From NCBI GenBank assembly GCA_964495935.1, contig CAZBXQ010000002.1:84815-148814 (forward strand): DNA of 64,000 nt. Direction: 5' to 3'. The stretch is from JAJYSO01 sp964495935 (GTDB lineage Bacteria; Bacteroidota; Bacteroidia; Flavobacteriales; Flavobacteriaceae). Below the pieces are notes generated by a model, which saw nothing but the letters and a program-made list of their open reading frames with translations, searched no databases and was not told the DNA's origin. A program made the position numbers and the translations under genes. Positions 58,217 through 64,000 of this stretch are shown piece after piece (positions within the stretch are counted from its first letter, which is position 1; every line of letters starts with the position of its first letter).

Positions 58217-60388
58217 ATGAAAAAGTTAACAATCACCTGCTATCTACTTCTCTTCCTAACGGGAGCAACTTTTGCACAGGAATTGCAATCGCCCTCCGGA
58301 AACTTTGTACTGCAGTTTTCGATCACCGATGATGGGATTCCTACCTACCGTCTCACACTAAATGGAGAGGAAGTAATCCGTCCCAGCCAATTGGGTTTCA
58401 TCTTTAAACAAAAAACCAAAGACGAGGATTTTGATTACCAAAGTGAAGTCGATCGGCAGAAAGCCAAAAAAGAAGCTGATTTCCAAACCGGTTTTAAAGT
58501 TATCGGTTTTGAAGAAGATCAATTTGACGAAACTTGGAAGCCCGTGTGGGGAGAAGTCCGTGAAATCAGAAATCATTATCATGAACTGCTCGTAAAACTA
58601 CGGCAAAAGGAGACAGGGCGGAATCTCAATATTCGTTTTCGATTGTTTGATGAAGGCTTGGGGTTCCGGTATGAATTCCCGGAGCAGGAAAACCTGGTGT
58701 ATTTTGTGATCGAAGACGAGAAAACCCAGTTTGCCATGACCGGCGATCATACGGCTTTTTGGATTCCGGGGGATTACGACACCCAAGAATACGATTACAC
58801 GGAGTCCAAACTCTCTGAAATCCGAGGGCTTTTTGATAAGGCTTATACCCCAAATACCTCCCAGACCCCTTTCTCTAAAACCGGCGTGCAAACCGCTTTG
58901 ATGATGAAAACTGAGGCGGGGCTGTATCTTAATCTGCACGAAGCGGCCTTGATCGATTATCCGGCTATGAGTTTGGATTTAGACGACAAAAACATGATTT
59001 TTCAGGCTCATTTAACACCAGATGCTTTGGGCGACAAAGGCTATATTCAAGCTCCTTTCAACACCCCTTGGCGAACGGTTATAGCCAGCCATGACGCTCG
59101 GGACATTCTGGCTTCCAAAATGATCTATAACCTGAACGAGCCTTCTAAAATAGAAGACACCTCCTGGATTAAACCGGTCAAGTACATCGGGGTTTGGTGG
59201 GAAATGATCACCGGAAAAAGCACCTGGGCCTATACCGATGATTTCTATTCCGTTCGACTCGGAGAAACTGATTACACGAAGGCAAAGCCCAATGGAAAAC
59301 ACGGTGCCAATACCAAACATGTCAAAGAATACATCGATTTTGCCGCCGAAAACGGTTTTGACCAGGTCTTGGTCGAAGGTTGGAACGAAGGCTGGGAAGA
59401 CTGGTTTGGCCACCACAAAGATTATGTTTTTGACTTTGTGACTCCTTACCCTGATTTTGATGTAGAAGAACTGAATAAATACGCCCACTCCAAAGGCGTA
59501 AAACTGATGATGCATCATGAAACCTCCGGTTCCATTCGCAATTATGAACGGCACTTGGATACGGCCTATCAATTTATGAAAAAGTACAAATACAATGCGG
59601 TTAAGAGCGGCTATGTGGGCGATATCGTACCTCGGGGTGATTACCATTACAGTCAAAACATAGTCAACCATTATCAATATGCATTGGAAAAAGCTGCCGA
59701 TTATCATATTATGGTCAATGCCCACGAGGCCGTTCGCCCCACGGGAATCGCCCGTACCTGGCCGAATCTGATCGGCAATGAATCAGCGCGGGGAACCGAA
59801 TATCAAGCCTTCGGAGGGAATAATGCCAATCACGTCACCATCTTGCCCTTTACCCGTTTATTGGGTGGGCCCATGGATTATACGCCCGGTATATTTGATA
59901 TGGACGTGAGTCATTTAAATCCGGACAATCATTCTCATGTCAATTCAACGCTGGCCAATCAACTGGCACTTTATTTGACGATGTACAGTCCCTTACAAAT
60001 GGCAGCCGATGTGATCGAAAATTACCAACGTTTTCCCGATGCTTTTCAATTTATCAAAGACGTACCGATAGACTGGCAAGACAGTCAATATTTAGAAGCG
60101 GAACCGGGGCGTTATATCACGGTCGCCCGAAAGGATAAAAACAGCGAGAACTGGTTTGTAGGAAACGTCAATGGATTGGAGAAACGAACTACTACAATCA
60201 GTCTTGATTTCTTGGATAAAGGAAAGCAATACACGGCTACAATTTATGCCGATGGAAAAAATGCTCATTATAAAACTAATCCGCAGGATTATGTGATTTC
60301 GACTAAAAAGGTAACCTCAAAATCCTCTTTAACACTGACCTCTGCACCGGGTGGAGGTTTTGCAATTAGTATTATAGAAAAGAAATAA
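58217..60388 (+). CDS. susB: GH97 alpha-glucosidase (SusB-like)
   Basis: Periplasmic exo-acting alpha-glucosidase, 723 residues from the ATG at 58217, which is followed by a clear signal peptide (MKKLTITCYLLLFLTGATFAQ); the frame is open 28 codons further upstream, overlapping the GH65 gene. An N-terminal beta-sandwich precedes the barrel. The inverting SusB-type catalytic glutamates are visible in LMMHHETSGS near 430, NAHEAVRPTG near 500 and NESARGTEY near 525; the retaining-type nucleophile Asp is not expected. It trims imported maltodextrins and is 64 bp after GH65 and 1 bp before the esterase gene. Confidence 0.94.
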   Translation: MKKLTITCYLLLFLTGATFAQELQSPSGNFVLQFSITDDGIPTYRLTLNGEEVIRPSQLGFIFKQKTKDEDFDYQSEVDRQKAKKEADFQTGFKVIGFEEDQFDETWKPVWGEVREIRNHYHELLVKLRQKETGRNLNIRFRLFDEGLGFRYEFPEQENLVYFVIEDEKTQFAMTGDHTAFWIPGDYDTQEYDYTESKLSEIRGLFDKAYTPNTSQTPFSKTGVQTALMMKTEAGLYLNLHEAALIDYPAMSLDLDDKNMIFQAHLTPDALGDKGYIQAPFNTPWRTVIASHDARDILASKMIYNLNEPSKIEDTSWIKPVKYIGVWWEMITGKSTWAYTDDFYSVRLGETDYTKAKPNGKHGANTKHVKEYIDFAAENGFDQVLVEGWNEGWEDWFGHHKDYVFDFVTPYPDFDVEELNKYAHSKGVKLMMHHETSGSIRNYERHLDTAYQFMKKYKYNAVKSGYVGDIVPRGDYHYSQNIVNHYQYALEKAADYHIMVNAHEAVRPTGIARTWPNLIGNESARGTEYQAFGGNNANHVTILPFTRLLGGPMDYTPGIFDMDVSHLNPDNHSHVNSTLANQLALYLTMYSPLQMAADVIENYQRFPDAFQFIKDVPIDWQDSQYLEAEPGRYITVARKDKNSENWFVGNVNGLEKRTTTISLDFLDKGKQYTATIYADGKNAHYKTNPQDYVISTKKVTSKSSLTLTSAPGGGFAISIIEKK

Positions 60389-60389
60389 G

Positions 60390-61565
60390 ATGACTATAAA
60401 AAGATTTTTACCGGTATTGATTTTCCTATGGGGTACAGGATCTGTATTCGCACAGGTCACCTTAAAAGTCACCGCCCTCCCTTCCAACACTCCGGAAAAA
60501 GCCCAACTCTATGTGAGTGGTGATTTTAATGACTGGCAAGCTTCGGCTACCGAGTTGTATCGCGATGCGCAAGGAAATTATACTACTACACTACATGACG
60601 GAGAAGGAAGCGTGGAATACAAAATAACTCGCGGAAGTTGGAAAACCGTCGAAGGAAACGTCTCCGGCGGTTTTCGAGAAAACCGAAAATTGACCTTTAC
60701 CGGAAAGCCTCAAACGATTGACATACAGGTTGAATCCTGGGAGGATCTATCGCCCGATCCACCCCGGCCTACGGCCGAAAATGTAAGCGTTCTCGACTCG
60801 GCTTTTTATATGCCGCAACTCGATAAAACCCGGAGGATATGGTTATATCTCCCGCCGGATTATAAAGATTCCGATAAAACCTATCCGGTAATCTATATGC
60901 AGGACGGGCAAAACCTGTTTGACACCAATACCTCCTATGCGGGAAGCTGGGAAGTCGAAAAAACGCTGAATCGACTGTTTCAAGAAAAAAACGATTATGG
61001 CGTAATCGTCGTGGGCATTGACAATGGGGAACAGGAACGAGTGGATGAATATACTCCTTGGCCCCATGAAAAATACGGAGGAGGAGAGGGTGAAGCCTAT
61101 ATAACTTTTATTGCAGAGACCTTAAAACCTTATATCGATAAGCATTACCGAACCCGGAAAGAGGCTCAATATACGGCTCTTATCGGAAGTTCTTTAGGAG
61201 CACTGATTTCTACTTACGGCGGGGTGAAGTATCCTGCACGATTTCAAAAAATAGGAGCACTCAGTCCGGCTTATTGGATCAATCTACAAGAACTGAGACA
61301 GTATATTCAAAAATCAAAATCCGATTTATCAAATATGCGGATATACTCGATTGCCGGTGCCGAGGAGGCTGTAAGCGGATATCAAGAAAGCCGGTTTGTA
61401 AGTAACAATATCCAAATGATCGATAAAGCATTAAGAAATAAGGGGTTAAAGAAGAGGAATACCAAAATACAAATTGATCAGGATGGGGAGCACAACGAAA
61501 AGTACTGGAGACGGGAATTTGGAAAAATCTATCAATGGCTGTTTAAAGACGTCAAATTGAAATGA
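60390..61565 (+). CDS. secreted alpha/beta-hydrolase esterase with N-terminal glycan-binding-like module
   Basis: An exported protein of 391 residues: signal peptide to VFAQ (residue 22), an E-set/CBM48- or CBM20-like domain (about 24-115; LYVSGDFNDWQASATELYRD), and a putative esterase domain of the IroE/Fes-like class starting near RRIWLYLPPDYK (residue 150) with the nucleophile Ser268 in LIGSSLGALIS and a C-terminal His in DGEHNEKYWRREF. It is the last gene of the catabolic operon, 1 bp after susB. Its substrate is not known; an ester attached to alpha-glucan or a role in surface lipid release are both only possibilities. Confidence 0.85.
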   Translation: MTIKRFLPVLIFLWGTGSVFAQVTLKVTALPSNTPEKAQLYVSGDFNDWQASATELYRDAQGNYTTTLHDGEGSVEYKITRGSWKTVEGNVSGGFRENRKLTFTGKPQTIDIQVESWEDLSPDPPRPTAENVSVLDSAFYMPQLDKTRRIWLYLPPDYKDSDKTYPVIYMQDGQNLFDTNTSYAGSWEVEKTLNRLFQEKNDYGVIVVGIDNGEQERVDEYTPWPHEKYGGGEGEAYITFIAETLKPYIDKHYRTRKEAQYTALIGSSLGALISTYGGVKYPARFQKIGALSPAYWINLQELRQYIQKSKSDLSNMRIYSIAGAEEAVSGYQESRFVSNNIQMIDKALRNKGLKKRNTKIQIDQDGEHNEKYWRREFGKIYQWLFKDVKLK

Positions 61566-61603
61566 GGAATTGGATTCCCCCTCTTCTACCGATTATTAAA
61601 GCG

Positions 61604-61641
61604 CTTTAAACTTTCCTCAGTGGGCTGAAAATGATCTAACC
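61604..61641 (-). repeat. degenerate MITE-end fragment
   Basis: TTTAAACTTTC, then a 5-base mismatch block, TGGGCTG and AAAATGA match the end of the MITE family read inwards (compare the inverted right end of 27610-27769). It looks like an old, decayed end lying 90 bp from the complete copy. Confidence 0.55.
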
Positions 61642-61657
61642 GTCATTTTCAGTTGTC
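61625..61657 (+). terminator. probable terminator of the PUL plus-strand operon
   Basis: CTGAAAATGA (61625-61634) pairs perfectly with TCATTTTCAG (61643-61652) across an 8-nt loop and is followed by TTGTCTTT, 60 bp after the esterase stop codon. Confidence 0.5.
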
Positions 61658-61731
61658 TTTAACCCATTGAAAAAATGATTTTTCTACTTGGTTTTAGCCC
61701 ATAATAAATTCAGATTTCCCGACTTCTCATA

Positions 61732-61927
61732 GAGGTGGTTTAAACTTTTGGGATTGAAGCGAAACCTACCATTTGGCCGGCTGGAATAGAGATTATAGTT
61801 CCCAATGACAGCTTTTTTGTAGAGTATAGCCATAGCTACGGTCGAAAAAAAGACTAAACCCGGCTGTGGGCAAGTCTGGGGTAATAAGGTCATTTTGCAG
61901 CCAATTTTTGAAAGTTTAAATGACCTC
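61732..61927 (+). mobile_element. MITE-like non-autonomous element, 196 bp
   Basis: Ends GAGGTGGTTTAAACTTT and AAAGTTTAAATGACCTC form terminal inverted repeats of about 17 bp. ATA flanks both sides (61729-61731 and 61928-61930), a 3-bp target duplication. The interior agrees closely with the 160-bp copy at 27610-27769, but has two extra segments of about 20 bp (around 61764-61785) and 15 bp (around 61864-61878), so the shorter copy is an internal deletion derivative or the longer one gained insertions. No transposase is encoded. Confidence 0.85.
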
Positions 61928-62212
61928 ATAGTATAAGGTGGTACAACATTCTATAAAAACGATTTATAATCGCAGTTTCAGAGTCTCTTTGCTTTTTAAA
62001 CTCAATTAGCCTTTAACGCATTTTTTTAAGTCCGTTTATTATTTTATCAAATAGCTCACTTTGTTTATCTGTGTTTTTCGCAGTTCTTTTTTGCTGAAAT
62101 AACCGTGTAAACGAAATAAATAGGTCCTATTCTATACAGAACCAAAAGTGATCCTTGTTTTTAATAGTTTACCTCAATTGGGGCCTTATAAAAGTTATAA
62201 TCCTTACTTTAT

Positions 62213-62698
62213 TTACTTGGTCAGCACAAAGTAGGGAGCCGTATCGCTTTTCAGTTTCCACACTTGTTTACCGTTTAAGGAAACAACTTTTAACCGGACT
62301 CCGGTCCGCAACCTCTCCAAGGAGGACTCTATTGTGTCAATATCCTTATCATTCCATTGGATATAGGTAATCGACCTGTCCTCCATCTCAGATTCGTTAA
62401 GAGAAATAGAAACTCTATATTCATTTGCATGCTTAAAAACGTGATATCCCTTGGGATAATCCATGAGAGGACCATAATTCACTTCCTGTTTTTTGCCGTC
62501 GATAACGTAAAATAGTTTGAATTTTGACGTATCCCAATGGTTGGGGTTCTCGGGATCCAACAAATCCTCGTTCTCGGTATTAAATAGAGAGACCTCAATC
62601 GCTGTAGCATGAATGGCATTAAATTCATTTGTTTCGTCATCAGAGCTACTGCAGGCTGCAAAAAGGATTACGGCCGGAATTAAAAATAATTTTTTCAT
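62213..62698 (-). CDS. hypothetical lipoprotein
   Basis: A 161-residue exported lipoprotein with lipobox FAAC (Cys16), followed by the Ser/Asp-rich segment SSSDDETNEF that in Bacteroidota can act as a surface-export signal. The rest is predicted beta-rich with VIDGKKQEVNYGPLMDYPKGYHVF and GKQVWKLKSDTAPYFVLTK. No family is recognised. It lies downstream of the AraC regulator on the same strand, separated by 113 bp. Confidence 0.65.
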   Translation of the reverse strand: MKKLFLIPAVILFAACSSSDDETNEFNAIHATAIEVSLFNTENEDLLDPENPNHWDTSKFKLFYVIDGKKQEVNYGPLMDYPKGYHVFKHANEYRVSISLNESEMEDRSITYIQWNDKDIDTIESSLERLRTGVRLKVVSLNGKQVWKLKSDTAPYFVLTK

Positions 62699-62811
62699 AA
62701 CGTTATGGGATTGTATTGTAAATTATTTTTTGTTATTACTATATATAAAGTTAATTTTTTATTCTAAATACGCAAAAAATCAATAAAATTTAACATTTAA
62801 AGGCCCATTGT

Positions 62812-63669
62812 TTATAATTTTTTATAGGCTCTTCGATAGGAACTCGGGGAAAACCCGGTTTTTTCCTTAAACTTTTTACTGAAATAACTGCGGTCTCCAA
62901 ATCCACTTTCATAACCAATCGTAGAAATCGTTTTCTCCGTTTTTGTCAACTGGCTGGAGGCATAGTCGATTCGGTAGTCAATGACCACATCGGTAAAGGT
63001 TTTTCGGGTAGCCGTTTTAAAGTACTTACAAAAGGATTGCGGCGTCATATGGATTAAATCGGCAGCTACCTTTAACGATAGCCGTTCATGAAAATTTTCA
63101 ACGATATAGGTGAAAATTCTTTTTACTCGTTCGTCCCGATCCTTGGCAAATTGCAACAAGGTATCGTTTTGATCAAGAATCATACTCTTTATGCCCGCCA
63201 AATCGTTTAATAGCTCCAAGAAAGCGGTAAGCCGTTTTAAACCCTTATACTTGGTGTCTAACTGCTCTATTCTTTTTCGGAGTTTATTTTCCGGGTGAAA
63301 TTTGATACCTCCTCCCGCCCTTTCCAACAATTCCCGAATATCACGGGTTTCCGGTCGCTCTAAAAAATCACTGCCCATAAAGTCATAATCAAAATGAACG
63401 ACAATCGCACCGGGCAATTTCCGTCCCTTCAATTTTTCTTCCAATTTCCAGCAATGCGGTAAATGCGGCCCCAGTAAAACAAGATCGCCGGCAGTAAAAT
63501 CGGCAATATGGCTGCCCACATAGCGCTTCCCACTGCCTCCCGTAATCAGGGTCAATTCATATTCTTTATGGGCATGATACGGAGCATCAAAGGCCTGTTT
63601 ATCAAACTTTCTGACCAGAAAGGAAGCTTTATTGGGCTTTTGAACAAATTCATTAGTAATCTTATTCAT
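62812..63669 (-). CDS. AraC family transcriptional regulator
   Basis: A 285-residue sensor-activator. The N-terminal cupin-like ligand domain contains AFDAPYHAHKEYELTLITGG near 28-47 and GDLVLLGPHLPHCWKL near 65. The C-terminal AraC HTH pair starts FHERLSLKVAADLIHMTPQSFCKYFKTAT near 195 and ends TISTIGYESGFGDRSYFSKKFKEKTGFSPSSYR. It is divergent from a phytanoyl-CoA dioxygenase-like gene, a layout seen in sugar or sugar-alcohol catabolic loci of Bacteroidota. Its ligand is unknown. Confidence 0.92.
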   Translation of the reverse strand: MNKITNEFVQKPNKASFLVRKFDKQAFDAPYHAHKEYELTLITGGSGKRYVGSHIADFTAGDLVLLGPHLPHCWKLEEKLKGRKLPGAIVVHFDYDFMGSDFLERPETRDIRELLERAGGGIKFHPENKLRKRIEQLDTKYKGLKRLTAFLELLNDLAGIKSMILDQNDTLLQFAKDRDERVKRIFTYIVENFHERLSLKVAADLIHMTPQSFCKYFKTATRKTFTDVVIDYRIDYASSQLTKTEKTISTIGYESGFGDRSYFSKKFKEKTGFSPSSYRRAYKKL

Positions 63670-63724
63670 CGTTGTTTTTTTTAATTGATAGGGTAATAAA
63701 AATCGATATCATGATAATATAAAC

Positions 63725-63732
63725 CAAATATA
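63725..63732 (-). promoter_or_regulatory. -7 promoter element of the AraC gene
   Basis: TATATTTG on the minus strand is an exact TAnnTTTG box, 55 bp before the start codon. Confidence 0.5.
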
Positions 63733-63769
63733 GGCGAAATAAATACACGTTTAATCCCTAATGATCTCT

Positions 63770-63777
63770 TAATTTTG
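63770..63777 (+). promoter_or_regulatory. -7 promoter element of the PhyH-like gene
   Basis: TAATTTTG matches TAnnTTTG and lies 16 bp before the ATG at 63794, giving a leader of about 10 nt. Confidence 0.55.
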
Positions 63778-63793
63778 GAAAAAAGCAAGATTT

Positions 63794-64000
63794 ATGAAAA
63801 CCCAGAAAAACAAACTACCAAACTTGGATACACCTTTATCCTTAACGGAAGATCAAATCGGTGAATTCAGGGAGAAGGGGCATACCCTAATTCGAAAAGC
63901 CGCCACCGAGGAAGAAATTTTTGCCTATCATCCCTATATTATCGATGCCGCCGATCGGTATAACGAAGAAAAGAGAAAGCTGGAAGACCGCGATACCTAC
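63794..64000 (+). CDS. phytanoyl-CoA dioxygenase family protein (partial, N-terminus)
   Basis: The first 69 codons of a gene that runs off the window. The visible sequence has LTEDQIGEFREKGHTLIRKAATEEEI (residues about 17-42), the N-terminal helix and strand of PhyH-type Fe(II)/2-oxoglutarate oxygenases, followed by HPYIIDAADRYN. The metal-binding HxD...H lies beyond the window, so the assignment rests on the N-terminus only. It is divergent from the AraC regulator, which probably controls it. Confidence 0.7.
   Translation, partial: MKTQKNKLPNLDTPLSLTEDQIGEFREKGHTLIRKAATEEEIFAYHPYIIDAADRYNEEKRKLEDRDTY

Larger units (their letters stand above)
61566..62212. other. intergenic region rich in repeat elements (647 bp)
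   Basis: Contains a probable terminator overlapping a degenerate MITE end (about 61604-61657) and the complete 196-bp MITE-like element (61732-61927). Downstream of 61930 the sequence is AT-rich with no gene seen. An 81-codon minus-strand frame across the element is not called. Confidence 0.65.

Noticed and set aside
61684..61929. 81-codon minus-strand frame across the MITE-like element
   Set aside because: Its start lies in the terminal repeat and the 160-bp copy has internal length changes not preserving a frame, so it is not a conserved protein.
1..64000. CRISPR arrays, prophage, toxin-antitoxin or anti-phage defence island
   Set aside because: I found no regular spaced direct repeats, phage structural genes, integrase, or recognisable defence genes; DUF1266 alone is not sufficient.

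Overview
The window is a chromosomal segment of a member of the Bacteroidota, most likely a marine-type Flavobacteriaceae. The evidence is a SusC/SusD/SusE locus, three proteins with type IX secretion (T9SS) C-terminal sorting domains, lipoproteins with short lipoboxes, and at least a dozen upstream regions carrying the Bacteroidota -7 promoter element TAnnTTTG at a sensible distance from the start codon. Shine-Dalgarno sequences are mostly absent, as is usual for the phylum. I see no prophage, integron, CRISPR array or rRNA operon.

Layout. 1-8.1 kb: tRNA-Gly and tRNA-Leu, then asnA, a universal stress protein, a UMF1-type transporter, mnmD, ilvE and a pfkA-gapA glycolytic pair. 8.3-13.7 kb: a BadF-type sugar kinase, a fluoride-riboswitch-controlled crcB-ppa operon, hpf, a hotdog thioesterase, a small lipoprotein and an acyl-CoA synthetase. 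13.7-28.5 kb: housekeeping and envelope genes (TIGR01777 epimerase, a T9SS cargo protein, M1 peptidase, tsaC-like gene, tRNA nucleotidyltransferase, pRiA4b-like protein, two YceI paralogues, pirin, S8 peptidase, dnaN, DUF1266 protein). 28.5-41.4 kb: Hsp15, a Ca-binding-like FKBP lipoprotein, prfA, a phosphodiesterase, a MoxR-SurA-lipoprotein operon, smpB, nikR, two short-chain dehydrogenase/epimerase genes overlapping by 4 bp, and an MscS channel.

41.5-61.6 kb is a complete alpha-glucan utilisation locus built as two divergent arms around a LacI-family regulator. Left arm (minus strand): T9SS-secreted GH13 amylase, a PorV-like outer-membrane protein, SusC, SusD, SusE-like triple-repeat lipoprotein. 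Right arm (plus strand): lacI, an SLC45/GPH-like sugar transporter, beta-phosphoglucomutase, GH65 phosphorylase, GH97 alpha-glucosidase (SusB), and a secreted esterase with a glycan-binding-like module. The inferred flow is: surface amylolysis, SusCDE capture and import, periplasmic GH97 trimming, inner-membrane disaccharide uptake, phosphorolysis by GH65 to glucose plus beta-glucose 1-phosphate, and conversion to glucose 6-phosphate by PgmB. Two near-identical 25-bp blocks containing a LacI-type palindrome lie upstream of susC and of the amylase/lacI divergent promoter.

The window ends with a lipoprotein and a divergent AraC regulator/phytanoyl-CoA dioxygenase pair (the latter cut by the window edge). 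A family of non-autonomous mobile elements (MITE-like, 160 and 196 bp, with terminal inverted repeats and 3-bp target duplications, plus two fragments) is scattered in intergenic regions at 21.6, 27.6 and 61.6-61.9 kb. The most notable items are the fluoride riboswitch coupling a fluoride exporter to the fluoride-sensitive pyrophosphatase, the MITE family, the shared operator blocks, and the PorV paralogue inside the starch locus.
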